Shown here piece after piece: positions 54,454 through 63,737 of a DNA stretch of 64,000 bases (the stretch's first letter is position 1; each line of letters opens with the position of its first letter). A model generated the notes under the pieces. That model did no database searches, was not told the origin of the DNA, and was given only the letters and a program-made list of their open reading frames with translations. The translations under genes were made by a program, and so were the position numbers. The stretch spans positions 76,915 to 140,914 of the forward strand of contig CAZBWM010000007.1 of assembly GCA_964495375.1 (NCBI GenBank), written 5' to 3'. The DNA is from JAIESQ01 sp964495375. Lineage in GTDB: Bacteria; Planctomycetota; Planctomycetia; Pirellulales; JAEUIK01.

Positions 54454-54750
54454 ATGCGGCCATTAACACCATCGGCCAATGGCCACAAGCGGACCGATGC
54501 CCAGCGGCGTACTCGACAAACCGAACGCTTGGCGCGCGTGCTCCGCTTGCTGCTGCTGATTCAAAGTCCACGTCAACGCGGCGCGCGTGAGATTGCCACC
54601 GAATTAGGCTGCTCAGAACGCACGGTCTATCGCGATCTCCAGGTGCTGATTTCGGCTGGAGTGCCCGCCTATTTCGACGAGCACCATCGCTGTTACCGAG
54701 TTCGCCAGGGATGGCGGCCAGGCGCAATCACTCCATCTGAACTTGCTTAG
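54454..54750 (+). CDS. Truncated WYL-type regulator: HTH domain only
   Basis: A 98-residue protein: an N-terminal tail, then a helix-turn-helix of the DeoR/WYL type (RQRGAREIATELGCSERTVYRDLQVLISAGVPAYFDEHHRCYRVRQGWR). It ends right after the HTH, without the WYL domain. The HTH is very close to that of the gene 239 bp downstream (RDLQVL core and CSERTxYRDLQVL identical), so the pair probably arose by tandem duplication. ATG 54454 has a GCGGGGG stretch upstream. Such a short HTH could dimerise with or compete with the full-length protein; that is inference. Confidence 0.65.
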   Translation: MRPLTPSANGHKRTDAQRRTRQTERLARVLRLLLLIQSPRQRGAREIATELGCSERTVYRDLQVLISAGVPAYFDEHHRCYRVRQGWRPGAITPSELA

Positions 54751-54988
54751 CAATGGCCACCCGCCAGAAGCAGGCGTTCTGCGGCCCCGCCAGCTAAGTG
54801 CGTGACTTTAGCCTGGCCGCAGGCTAGTTTGACTACTGCGCTGTTTTCTCGTCAGGAAACCAAACGCGACTGACCCACCGTCGGCAGTAAGCGTGGTTAT
54901 CCTGGTAGTGGCGGGGTAGGAACCTAGGGGGGCTCGGCGACTACACAGCGACAACTTGTTGTCGCCGGGCTCCAGGGGCAATCACTTC

Positions 54989-56170
54989 ATGTCGAGTAAA
55001 GTTGACGCTGTACAGCCCAAGCCTTTGTTGGCTGCCGAACCATCCTCCGGGGCTGCCAGTAAACGTCGCCGTAACGATGCCGATCGCCGCGCTCGTCAGA
55101 ACGACCGACTGGCTCGTGTCTTGCGCGTTCTCCAGTTAATTCAAGGGCGTGGCCGCTGGACGGCGCGCGCCATTGCCAAGGAACTGGATTGCTCGGAGCG
55201 CACCATCTATCGCGACCTGCAAGTGCTCGAAGTGGCCGGCATTCCTTGGTACTTCGACGACCACGACCAGAGTTACCGTGTCCGTCCTGGTTGGCAGTTT
55301 CCGTCCCTTAGTCCGACGGCAGACGAGGTCCTCGGCCAAGCCACGGCAGGGCTAATATCTTGTGCGCCAGGTCTACAGATCAATGCCGGCGCCCGGCCCT
55401 TGACCCGCAAGCTGGCGACGGCATCCTCGGCGGATGTCGGTCGCTTAATCGACGACGCCGAGCGGCTATTGGCGGTGCTCGACTTGAAACTGGCCGACCA
55501 CAGCCGGCATCAAGAGATCGTGCAGACAGTGCAATGGGCACTGCTGAAGCGCCACCAAGTCCGCGCGATCTACGACAGCCCGTACAAAGGCAAACCGCTT
55601 CAACTGACCTTGCACCCTTATCGACTTTGCCTGGCACAGCAGGCTTGGTACTTGATCGCGCGCGAGCAAGGGCTGGCGGCCCCGCATATCTATCGCGTAG
55701 CTCGATTCTTGCAAATGGAAGCGCTCGACGAGACCGCTGAGCCACTGGATGGTTTCGATCTGCAAGCGTACCTGGGGAATGCGTGGGGGGTTTTTCGCGG
55801 GGGCGAGACCTACGATGTGGAAATCGAGTTTCTGCCCGAAGCAGCGCCGCTGGTCCTGGAGACACGCTGGCACAATACACAGCAAGCGCGGCAACATGCC
55901 GACGGCAGCGCGACGTTGACGTTTCGGGTTGATGGGCTGCAAGAGATCTTGTGGTGGTATCTGGGCTGGGCCGGCCGTGCCCGAGTCGTCAAGCCCACCG
56001 AGTTGCGCCAAATGGTCCACCAGCAACTGCGCGCTGCTCTCACACTCAACAGCGACGCTCCGGAGCGGGCGGTTGTTGAGCTAGAAGACTCGGCAAAGCC
56101 CCCACTGGATCGACCCCTGGAGCATCAATTGACCAACGAAGCACCGCCGCGACGTAACCGGCCTCGGTAA
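54989..56170 (+). CDS. WYL-domain helix-turn-helix transcriptional regulator
   Basis: A 393-residue regulator. After a basic N-terminus comes a DeoR-like HTH (RWTARAIAKELDCSERTIYRDLQVLEVAGIPWYFDDHDQSYRVRPGW, about residues 50-100). The middle and C-terminal parts match the WYL family: VQWALLKRHQVRAIYDSPYKGKPLQLTLHPYRLCLAQQAWYLIARE, with the W-Y-L core as WYLIARE, and a C-terminal WCX-like domain (YDVEIEFLPEAAPLVLETRWHNTQQARQHADGSATLTFRVDGLQEILWWYLGWAGRARVVKP). WYL proteins sense nucleic acids or small ligands and regulate stress or defence genes. ATG 54989 has AGGGG 10 nt upstream. The truncated paralogue lies directly upstream. Confidence 0.92.
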   Translation: MSSKVDAVQPKPLLAAEPSSGAASKRRRNDADRRARQNDRLARVLRVLQLIQGRGRWTARAIAKELDCSERTIYRDLQVLEVAGIPWYFDDHDQSYRVRPGWQFPSLSPTADEVLGQATAGLISCAPGLQINAGARPLTRKLATASSADVGRLIDDAERLLAVLDLKLADHSRHQEIVQTVQWALLKRHQVRAIYDSPYKGKPLQLTLHPYRLCLAQQAWYLIAREQGLAAPHIYRVARFLQMEALDETAEPLDGFDLQAYLGNAWGVFRGGETYDVEIEFLPEAAPLVLETRWHNTQQARQHADGSATLTFRVDGLQEILWWYLGWAGRARVVKPTELRQMVHQQLRAALTLNSDAPERAVVELEDSAKPPLDRPLEHQLTNEAPPRRNRPR

Positions 56171-56348
56171 TCTGATCGCGAAAAGACGGCCTGTTATGAG
56201 CTGCCGAGTTGGTGGCGGGTGGCCGAGTAGTTCAACACCGAGCCATTGCTCTCGCTCGATCAACCGTCGATTCAGCAGAGAATTGACGCTGTGCAGCGCC
56301 GGCGCACCGGAGCGCATACGCATGATTACAGCGGGATAAGCCCGGAGA

Positions 56349-57665
56349 TTACTTAGCGGCCTGGCCGGCGATCTTGTACAGGCGCGTGAACGTGCGCAAG
56401 TAGATGGCGCCGTCGGCCACGGCGGGCGAGGCGCGCATGCCTTCTTCGAGTTGATTCTGAGCGACGATCTCCGGCGGCACGCTCGTGCGCACCACGGTCG
56501 TCACACCTTCCTCATTGCAAGCATAAAGACAATCGCCGACCACCACCGGCGAAGCCACATATTGCCCGCCAAGCCGCTTCGATGCCAGCTCTTCGCCCGT
56601 CCGGGCGTCGATCCCGTTGAGCACTCCGTTATCGGTCAACATCCAGATCCGATCACGATCGAGCACCGGCGCGCAGAGTCGCGAGTTCCCCTTGGTGCGG
56701 TTCCAAACGATGTGCGTGCCGTCGACATTTCCGCGCGTGGTGTCATCGAGCCGGATGGCCATGAACTTCGCGCCGCCGGAACCCGTGTTGATGATCGCCA
56801 GGTTCTCGAAGAACAGCGGGGGAGCCGCCGCGTTGAAATCCTCGTGCGTCACCGTCCAGATTTCGCGCCCCGTGGCTGCGTCGTAGCCGAACGCCGCCCG
56901 CGAGCCGATCGAAACCAGATGGGCGGTTCCGTTAACATCCGCAGCGCCCGGCGTGCCGTAAGCCTTGCGCAGGTCCCCTTCGAGCTTCGGCTTGCCGTCT
57001 GCGTCTAAGTCGTGGTAGTTGGTCGAGCGATCGGTGCGCCAAAACGTCTTGCCGGTTCGCTTGTCGAGCGCAGCAACATACTGCTGATCGATTCCGTCGA
57101 AGGTCAGAATCACCAGGTCGCGCCACACATACGGCGACGAGCCGGGCCCACGGAAGTGCCGGCACGGCAAATCGCGTCGCTGCCACACGACTTCGGCGGT
57201 TCGCGGATCGAGCCGGGCCGTACCGTAGCTGCCAAAGTGGACGTACACCGCGTCGCTTTCGAGCACACAACTTGGCGAAGCGTAGGTGTTGACCACGTTG
57301 CCCAGCGGCTCGGGCGCCGCGTTCTCGAACAACAGCTTGTGATGGATGACGCGCCCGGTGCTGGCATCAATCGCGTAGACAAACTGTTGCTTGCCGTCCG
57401 CCGTGGCGGCGGTCAGCCAGATGCGACCATCGCCAACGACGGGCGTCGAATGACCGAAGCCCTCCAGGTCGATTTTCCAAGCGATGTTCTTACCGCTGGC
57501 TTCGTCCCACTCGGTCGGCACACCGCGCGCATCGCTCGGCGCGGCGCTCCCATTCTGCAGCGGCCCGTTACGAAACGGCCAGGGCAGTTCGGCGCTTGCC
57601 AGCGGCTGCGCAGCTAGCAGCAAGCAGAGCGATAGCCCGGCAATCCGCGCGCACGATTGGCTCAT
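56349..57665 (-). CDS. Exported PQQ-like beta-propeller protein
   Basis: A 438-residue protein with a signal peptide (LSLCLLLAAQPLASA). The whole mature part is a propeller with repeats of the PQQ type, each with a W-x-x-x-L or GK-x-x-W pattern: AIDASTGRVIHHKLL, RLDPRTAEVVWQRRD, ALDKRTGKTFWRTDRS, GYDAATGREIWTVTH, GIDARTGEELASKRL. Residues for PQQ binding in true dehydrogenases are not evident, so it is called PQQ-like only. Such propellers are abundant in planctomycetes and often act in outer surface assemblies. It ends 76 bp after the DUF1080 gene start on the same strand; the pair may be one unit. Confidence 0.85.
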   Translation of the reverse strand: MSQSCARIAGLSLCLLLAAQPLASAELPWPFRNGPLQNGSAAPSDARGVPTEWDEASGKNIAWKIDLEGFGHSTPVVGDGRIWLTAATADGKQQFVYAIDASTGRVIHHKLLFENAAPEPLGNVVNTYASPSCVLESDAVYVHFGSYGTARLDPRTAEVVWQRRDLPCRHFRGPGSSPYVWRDLVILTFDGIDQQYVAALDKRTGKTFWRTDRSTNYHDLDADGKPKLEGDLRKAYGTPGAADVNGTAHLVSIGSRAAFGYDAATGREIWTVTHEDFNAAAPPLFFENLAIINTGSGGAKFMAIRLDDTTRGNVDGTHIVWNRTKGNSRLCAPVLDRDRIWMLTDNGVLNGIDARTGEELASKRLGGQYVASPVVVGDCLYACNEEGVTTVVRTSVPPEIVAQNQLEEGMRASPAVADGAIYLRTFTRLYKIAGQAAK

Positions 57666-57741
57666 AGGGCTCCACCGCGTGCTCGACTATGGGCTCGACA
57701 CTTCGACCGGGCGGCACCTAGAGCCGCCGGCACTTTTTCGC

Positions 57742-58386
57742 TTACTTGGCAGGCAGCTCGGCCACCTCGATCTTGCGGATCGAAACCTTGCTGCCGGGAT
57801 CGTGCTGCTGGAAGGCGAAGTGCCCTTCCTTGAATGTCAGCGCGAAGTCGAAGTATTCGTAAAGCTCGTCACCATTGACAGTCACCTTGATGCGCGTGAT
57901 GGGCCGCCCGCGCCAAACATCGTCGCGCACTTCGATTTCGTAGGTGAACCACTGATCGGGCTCGACGAGTCGCTTGTAAACGTGGCACATCCCATACAGC
58001 GAGCCGGTGCGGATGGGGTCGCTATGCGTGCTGTCGATTTGCGCTTCGTAACCTTGCGTGAAATTTGGCCGGCGCGCCGTGCGGAAGTACAGCCCGGAGT
58101 TGCCGCGATCGTTGATCTTGCATTCTGCTCGGTAGCGGAAGTTCTTGTAGGGGCCCTTGGTGCAAACCAACATCGAAGCCTGCCCCGAGCCGACGATCGC
58201 TCCGTCGGCGACTTCCCAGTTGCTCTTGTCGCCGCCAACCTTCTCCCAGCCCTCGAGTGACTTGCCGTCGAATAATGACACCCAGGTGGGCTCATCGGCG
58301 CGGCTCGGAGCAGCCGCCACTCCCATGGCAAGCAAACCCGTCAGGACCGCGGCGGCCCAACGAAATCCAGAGAGCGAATATCGCAT
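57742..58386 (-). CDS. Exported DUF1080 protein (3-keto-disaccharide hydrolase type)
   Basis: A 214-residue protein with a signal peptide (AAAVLTGLLAMGVAAAPSRA). The mature part is a DUF1080 jelly roll: WVSLFDGKSLEGWEKVGG, WEVADGAIVGSGQASMLVCT, YKNFRYRAECKINDRGNSGLYFRTAR, GYEAQIDSTHSDPIRTGSLYG and a C-terminal FKEGHFAFQQHDPGSKVSIRKIEVAELP. Some DUF1080 proteins have been assigned 3-keto-disaccharide hydrolase activity. ATG 58386 has AAGGA 7 nt upstream. It is followed downstream by the PQQ-like gene. Confidence 0.9.
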   Translation of the reverse strand: MRYSLSGFRWAAAVLTGLLAMGVAAAPSRADEPTWVSLFDGKSLEGWEKVGGDKSNWEVADGAIVGSGQASMLVCTKGPYKNFRYRAECKINDRGNSGLYFRTARRPNFTQGYEAQIDSTHSDPIRTGSLYGMCHVYKRLVEPDQWFTYEIEVRDDVWRGRPITRIKVTVNGDELYEYFDFALTFKEGHFAFQQHDPGSKVSIRKIEVAELPAK

Positions 58387-58641
58387 CGATCGTTCCTTGT
58401 CGGTTAGTTTTCTTTGATATCCAATTGAAATCCGGGTGTGAGCCAGACGCCAGTGGTACTGGATAGTAAGTGGTGAAATCGCCCGCCGCAAGCGGCGGCG
58501 CAAGCGCCGAGACGAATGCTCGCGCACCGGAGTAGAAGTTGCGGTGCCGCCCAGCAGAGATTGTGGACTGGTTGTCGCGCCTGTCCAGTCAGACGGCGCG
58601 CCGGCGTGTGCCCAGATCGCTCCGACTCGCGCATCCGACCG

Positions 58642-59646
58642 CTATTTCGCGGGACAACAGCCTGGATCACATTGGTCGGGTCGTGGGCCGAGCACTCCTA
58701 GCGATGGTCGCGGTGAGTCGGGCGTCAGCCGCTCGACAATCAGTTCGCGAATCATGCGCACGAATCGCGGGTGGACTCCCACGGTCCCGGCGCGCACCAG
58801 ATTGATCCCCACTTCGTCGGCCGTGGCGCGGGCTTCCGTATCGAGATCGAAGACAACTTCCATGTGATCGCTCGTGAACCCGATCGGCACCACCACGACA
58901 TCGCGCGTGCCGGCCGCGGCCAGCCCGCGCACCACGTCGTTGATGTCCGGTTCGAGCCATGGCTGTCGCGGCGACCCGCTCCGGCTTTGGTAAGCGAGTT
59001 GCCAGTCCGAGTAACCGACAAGATCGGCCACGAGGCGCGAGGCTTCATTAAGTTGCTCGACATACTGGCAACCGCGGGCCATCTCGGTCGGTATGCTGTG
59101 CGCCGTAAATACGAGCGCCGCCGCCTGCCGCCGGTTGATCGGAATCTGTGCCAGTGCATCGCGAACACGCTCGGCCATCGGCTCAATGAAGCCGGGGTGA
59201 TTGAAAAAGCCTCGCAGCTTGTCAATCTGCGGTGCACGATCCCCAACTTGCGCCCGGGCCTCGGCAATATTCTCTTGATACTGCCGGCAGCCCGAATACG
59301 AGCTGAACGCTGAAGTAAACAGCGCCAGCGCGCGCTTAATGCCATCGGTGGCCATTTGCGCCAAGGTGTCCGCAAGCATCGGCTGCCAGTTGCGATTGCC
59401 CCAGTAGACGGGCAAGTGCGGACCGGAGACCGCCAGTTCGGCCTCGACGGCGGCGATCAGCGCGCGGTTCTGCGCATTCAGCGGACTGACACCGCCGAAG
59501 AGCTGGTAATGTTCGGCCACTTCCAGTTTGCGCTCCTGCGGAACATTCCGTCCGCGCAGCACATTATCCAGAAATGGCAGAACCTCGTCCGGCCCTTCGG
59601 GACCGCCGAACGACACGATTAGCAATGCATCATAGGCAAGGGTCAC
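58642..59646 (-). CDS. hemH: Ferrochelatase family protein (HemH/CpfC)
   Basis: A 334-residue enzyme that inserts Fe2+ into protoporphyrin IX or coproporphyrin III, the last or next-to-last step of haem synthesis. Motifs: LLIVSFGGPEGPDEVLPFLDNVLRG, catalytic/metal histidine in VFTAHSIPTEMARG, LAYQSRSGSPRQPWLEPDI and VVVPIGFTSDHMEVVFDLDTEA with the conserved Glu. The C-terminal tail has Cys-Asp-Pro-Gly-Cys-Cys-Pro, which recalls the [2Fe-2S] cysteines of some ferrochelatases, but the spacing does not fit a known cluster and the tail is only a short extension. Haem partner genes are not adjacent. Confidence 0.93.
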   Translation of the reverse strand: MTLAYDALLIVSFGGPEGPDEVLPFLDNVLRGRNVPQERKLEVAEHYQLFGGVSPLNAQNRALIAAVEAELAVSGPHLPVYWGNRNWQPMLADTLAQMATDGIKRALALFTSAFSSYSGCRQYQENIAEARAQVGDRAPQIDKLRGFFNHPGFIEPMAERVRDALAQIPINRRQAAALVFTAHSIPTEMARGCQYVEQLNEASRLVADLVGYSDWQLAYQSRSGSPRQPWLEPDINDVVRGLAAAGTRDVVVVPIGFTSDHMEVVFDLDTEARATADEVGINLVRAGTVGVHPRFVRMIRELIVERLTPDSPRPSLGVLGPRPDQCDPGCCPAK

Positions 59647-59970
59647 AGCGCGGTTTACCCGTCAGGGGATATCTCGCCGGCGAGGCCGAGCGGGATATCC
59701 TGAACAGGCCCAGGGCAATTATCGTCAGATTTCTTCATCCCTGACAAGCTGGCGCGTCCCGTCGTGGCGCAAATTGCCTGCGGCCCCCTGCTAGCAGGGG
59801 GAATGGCACGCACGAATCGGCCTAGGGGCGTTCGTCGGACGTCGTTACAATCCGCCGCCCATCGTTGGCCAGACCAACACACAGGGGTAACTCAGATCAC
59901 GGCGCATGCCCACCAGGAATCGCCATTTTCTGTTTCTCACACGACGCAAGGACGCGCCGGGAGAGCAACT
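59647..59970. other. Divergent upstream region
   Basis: 324 bp between hemH and the TIGR03009-type gene, both reading away. No repeat recognised; the frame 59764-59970 is an upstream extension of the next gene, not separate. Confidence 0.4.
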
Positions 59971-61143
59971 GTGAAGCGTACGGAATCTGCAGTGATCAAC
60001 ACGGTTTCTCTGGCTCGCGGCTTTCGCGTAGACCGGTGCCGCCTTGCCATAGCGGCCACCATGGTCCTGGCACATAGCGCCGCCGCAGCCCTTGCGCAGC
60101 AAACTCCGACCAATCAAGCGCCCGCGAAGCTCGGGAACGTCCAGTTTCAACAAAGCGCCGATCCGGCGTCCACCTCCCCGCGACAACCCAATACTCCGGG
60201 CCAACCGCGCACAGCGGCGGCACCAAACCAGGCACCGCGCCACCCCGCCGCCGCGCCGGGCGCACCGCCACGCGTCGCGACGGGTCCTCGTCCAGCGCCC
60301 AATCCCGCTGCGGCGCCCCCAGCGGCAATCCCTGCTCCCTTTGAGCTGACTCCTCAGGAACAAGCCGATCTCGATCGACTGCTCGTCGACTGGGAACGCA
60401 AGAGCGAACAGATCAAACTTTTCAAATGTGATTTCAAACGCTGGGAATACGACAACGTGTTCAACAAGCGCACGGTCGGGCTCGGCGAGCTCAAATACCG
60501 CTCGCCTGATCGCGGCAACTATCGAGTGGCCGACGAAAAGACCGGCGAGTCGATCGAGCACTGGATCTGCGACGGCAACGCGATCTTCGAGCTCAACGCC
60601 GAGAAGAAGCAAGTCATCGAACGCGTGCTGCCCGAGCACATGCGCGGTAAGGCGATCGCCGACGGCCCGCTGCCGTTTATCTTTGGCGCCAAGGCCGCGA
60701 CCTTGAAGCAGCGCTACTGGATGCGTCTCAAGCGCGCGCCGGCCGGCCAGGAAAGCAAAATCTGTCTCGAGGCCTTCCCCAAGCTGCAGCAAGACGCCGC
60801 GAACTTTCAGCGGGCCGAGCTGTTGCTCGATCCCCAAGGCCTCACGCCGTTTGCCTTACAGCTCGATCTGCCCAACGGCAAGAACATCACGGTGCATCAG
60901 TTCTACAACACCAAGACGAGCGATCCGCTCGACGGCATCAAAGACTTCTTGATGCCACGCGTGCCGACCGGCTGGACGCATCTGGTCGAACAGCCCGAAA
61001 CCGTTCCGGCCGAGCCGGCGCCTCCCGCCCCAGGACCGGCACCCAGCGCGCGCCCTGCGTCACGTCAGGCCGGAGCCACCGCGCCAGCCGCTCCACGTCA
61101 GGCAGGTGTGCCGGCCACCGCCGCACCGCCGCGCCAACGTTAG
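59971..61143 (+). CDS. TIGR03009-type planctomycete exported protein
   Basis: A 390-residue protein. GTG 59971 has GGGAG 8 nt upstream; the frame is open from 59764. A hydrophobic segment (LAIAATMVLAHSAAAALA) acts as signal. Then follows a Pro/Ala-rich linker (about 35-110) and the family domain (FELTPQEQADLDRLLVDWERKSEQIKLF, FKRWEYDNVFN, GELKYRSPDRGNYRV, HWICDGNAIFELNAEKKQVIERVLP, PLPFIFGAKAATLKQRYW, LLLDPQGLTPFALQLDLPNGKNITVHQFYN). It resembles a LolA/RseB-like curved sheet, consistent with lipid or hydrophobic-ligand handling, but that is inference. The C-terminal tail is Pro/Ala-rich. Confidence 0.87.
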   Translation: MKRTESAVINTVSLARGFRVDRCRLAIAATMVLAHSAAAALAQQTPTNQAPAKLGNVQFQQSADPASTSPRQPNTPGQPRTAAAPNQAPRHPAAAPGAPPRVATGPRPAPNPAAAPPAAIPAPFELTPQEQADLDRLLVDWERKSEQIKLFKCDFKRWEYDNVFNKRTVGLGELKYRSPDRGNYRVADEKTGESIEHWICDGNAIFELNAEKKQVIERVLPEHMRGKAIADGPLPFIFGAKAATLKQRYWMRLKRAPAGQESKICLEAFPKLQQDAANFQRAELLLDPQGLTPFALQLDLPNGKNITVHQFYNTKTSDPLDGIKDFLMPRVPTGWTHLVEQPETVPAEPAPPAPGPAPSARPASRQAGATAPAAPRQAGVPATAAPPRQR

Positions 61144-61298
61144 CCGACGGAGTTGGTTGCGGGATATCCACCGCGGCGAGGCGTCAATGCCTGACCGCTA
61201 ATCAGCGCGCTTCGACGCACGGCAGCGCAACCTCCGCGGAGATAATCGCTTGTCGTGCTCGGCAAGTGCAGCGGTCGTTGACCTGCGCCGCCGGAGAT

Positions 61299-61326
61299 TT
61301 GACTCACCTCCCCATGCCCATATAAT
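61299..61326 (+). promoter_or_regulatory. Sigma70-type promoter of the NfeD-family operon
   Basis: TTGACT at 61299-61304 and TATAAT at 61321-61326 have a 16-bp spacer and match the consensus in 5 of 6 and 6 of 6 positions. Predicted transcription starts near 61333, about 62 nt before ATG 61395. It is the best promoter I see in the window. Confidence 0.75.
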
Positions 61327-61394
61327 CGGGAGTGCTCAAACCTAGTAACGGATTACACTTAAGCGCCTTTGTCGCCCGGCCCGCGGGAATTCCG

Positions 61395-63737
61395 ATGCCG
61401 GCTTCTCTCAGACTACGTTCGCACCGCGACCTCTTGTCGATCCTGCGTTGTCTGGTCGCGGATTGCGTTGCGATTGGCCTCCTTGCGTTTGCGTTCCCCG
61501 ATGCCTCGGCGCTCGGGCAGCAAGCCGCCGAGTCCGCGTCCGAATCAACCGACAGCGAGTCGGCAACCCCGGTCGCTCCACCTGACGCGCCTACAGACCA
61601 GCCCGAGCCTGACGGCACTGCGCCCCCTGCCGGCGCTGCGCGCCCTGCCGCCGCCGATCTAGGTAAGGCCGCCGGTGAAGCGAAGCGCGTCGGTCATTTG
61701 ATCCCCGTCTCGGCGCCGCTCCCGAATGTTGAACGGTTACGTCATGGCGTTCGCCAGATCGTGGACCAATCGCGCCGCCGCGGCGAGTGGCCCGTGCTGG
61801 TCTTCGAATTCAAGAATGGTCGTAGCCCCTTCGGCCAGACGCTCGATTTGGCGCATTTCCTCACGGGGCCCGAGCTCGATGGCACGACGACGATCGCCTG
61901 GCTCCCGGCCGGAGCGCGTGGGCACGTGGTGCTGCTGGCGCTGTCCTGCGACGAGATTGTCATGCCACCCGACGCCGAAATCGGCCAGGCGGGTGCGAAT
62001 GAAGAATCGATCGGTCCCGATCTGCTGAGCGTCTATCGAGAAATCACCCAGCGGCGCAAGACCATCCCGCCAGACGTCGCGTTGGGGCTGCTGAACCCGG
62101 CGCTCGAAGTCTTTGAAGTTGTGACCGAAATGGGCCGCGAGTTCGTCCTCCGCGACGGGCTCGACGAATTGGCCAAGCGCCAGGCGATTGTCTCGCAAAA
62201 GGTAATCATCCGCGCTGGCGAGCCGGGGCGATTCACGGGGCGCGAGGCGAAGGAGTTTGGATTCGTCGCGCTCTTGGCCGACGACCTGCCTTCGATCGCC
62301 CGGGCTTGGAAGCTGCCTCCCGATTCGCTCGTGGCCGATCCTTCGCTCGTGATGACTTGGGCGCCCGTCCAAATCAACGTGCGTGGCCCCATGACCGCAT
62401 CGTTGGCGGCTCGCGCCCAGCGACTTATCGACGAGCAAATTCGCGAGCACGATGCCAATCTACTGATTATCTACATCGATAGCCCCGGCGGGGCACCGGT
62501 CGAGAGCCTTTCGCTAGCGCAATACCTTGCCAGCCTCAAAGCGAAGGAGCGCCGCACCGTGGCTTATGTCGCCAACGAGGCGCGGGCCGATGCCGCCTTC
62601 GTTGCTTTGGCCTGCGATCAATTGATCGTCGGCCCGCAAGCCAACCTCGGTGGCGACTGGCAACGGATTAACCCTTCGGATTCCGAAATCGACACGCTGA
62701 GCACCAGCCTGATCGATCTGGCCAAGCGCAAAGGCCGCGCTCCCGCGCTGGTCGCGGCTTTCGTCAATCCGCACCTCACGGTCAATCGCTATACCAAGTC
62801 CGATACCGACGCCGTCGATTACCTTGCCGCACAGGACGCAATCGATCTCAACTCACGCGAACAAAACCCGGCAGCACACTGGGTGCGCGGTGAACAGGTT
62901 TCGATCGATGGCGAGCCCCTCGCGCTCTCCGGCGAACGTAGCGTCGAACTCGGACTCGCCCGCGCGTCGGTCAATGGTCCCGATGAACTTCGCGAACTCT
63001 ATGGCCTCGAAGAGAATCCTCGTGTCGTCGAGCCTGGCTGGGTCGATACCCTGATCGCCGTGCTCAGCTCCGACGCCGTTGGCTGGCTGCTTTTGTTGCT
63101 GGGCGCCGGTGGCTTGTACATCGAAGCGCAATCGCCTGGTCTCGGCATCGGCATCTTCATGTCGGGCGTGTGCTTCTTGTTGTTCTTCTGGGCGCATTGG
63201 CTCGGAGGCACCGCCGATTGGCTCGAGTTTATTCTCTTTCTGGCTGGCATCGTCTGCGTGCTGATCGAAGTTTTTCTGCTGCCCGGGTTCGGCATTTTCG
63301 GACTAGGCGGGGGCGTGATGATTGTCGCTTCGCTGGTGCTGGCCAGCCAGACGTTCGTGCTGCCGCACGACGACTACGAGGTCAACCAGTTGCTGCACTC
63401 GTTCGGAGTGCTGTCGGGGGCGGTCGTCGGCTTCGTCGGCGCGGCCATCTTCGTGCGCAGGTTCCTCCCACGCACCCCCGGATTGCGGCACATGATTCTC
63501 GCGCCTCCCTCGCCTGCCGAACTGGCCGAAGTCGAACGCCGCGAGGCCCTCGTCACGTTCGACCATCTACTCGGCGAGCGCGGCCGAACGACCACACCCC
63601 TGATACCCGGCGGCAAAGCCCGCATCGGTCGCGAAGTGGTCGACGTACTCGCTGAAGGGGGCTTCATTCCCCCGGGTACCCAGGTGCGGGTGATCGAAGT
63701 GCTCGGTTCGCGGGTTGTAGTACGGATCGACGAGTAG
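61395..63737 (+). CDS. NfeD-family membrane protein with two ClpP-like domains lacking the catalytic serine
   Basis: A 780-residue membrane protein. Signal peptide-like segment (ILRCLVADCVAIGLLAFAFPDASA), a Ser/Pro/Ala-rich linker, then two ClpP/SppA-like domains. The first has AGARGHVVLLALSCDEIVM where typical NfeD serine proteases have the AxxASAGxxxAxACDxIV motif; Ser aligns with Gly. The second has ANEARADAAFVALACDQLIV, where Ser aligns with Ala. Both are therefore probably inactive as proteases. Four or five hydrophobic helices follow (GWLLLLLGAGGLYIEA, GIFMSGVCFLLFFWAHW, FILFLAGIVCVLIEVFLLPGFGIFGLGGGVMIVASLVLASQ, LSGAVVGFVGAAIFVRR), then a C-terminal NfeD OB-fold (KARIGREVVDVLAEGGFIPPGTQVRVIEVLGSRVVVRID). 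ATG 61395 follows GGGAA and a good promoter. Confidence 0.88.
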   Translation: MPASLRLRSHRDLLSILRCLVADCVAIGLLAFAFPDASALGQQAAESASESTDSESATPVAPPDAPTDQPEPDGTAPPAGAARPAAADLGKAAGEAKRVGHLIPVSAPLPNVERLRHGVRQIVDQSRRRGEWPVLVFEFKNGRSPFGQTLDLAHFLTGPELDGTTTIAWLPAGARGHVVLLALSCDEIVMPPDAEIGQAGANEESIGPDLLSVYREITQRRKTIPPDVALGLLNPALEVFEVVTEMGREFVLRDGLDELAKRQAIVSQKVIIRAGEPGRFTGREAKEFGFVALLADDLPSIARAWKLPPDSLVADPSLVMTWAPVQINVRGPMTASLAARAQRLIDEQIREHDANLLIIYIDSPGGAPVESLSLAQYLASLKAKERRTVAYVANEARADAAFVALACDQLIVGPQANLGGDWQRINPSDSEIDTLSTSLIDLAKRKGRAPALVAAFVNPHLTVNRYTKSDTDAVDYLAAQDAIDLNSREQNPAAHWVRGEQVSIDGEPLALSGERSVELGLARASVNGPDELRELYGLEENPRVVEPGWVDTLIAVLSSDAVGWLLLLLGAGGLYIEAQSPGLGIGIFMSGVCFLLFFWAHWLGGTADWLEFILFLAGIVCVLIEVFLLPGFGIFGLGGGVMIVASLVLASQTFVLPHDDYEVNQLLHSFGVLSGAVVGFVGAAIFVRRFLPRTPGLRHMILAPPSPAELAEVERREALVTFDHLLGERGRTTTPLIPGGKARIGREVVDVLAEGGFIPPGTQVRVIEVLGSRVVVRIDE

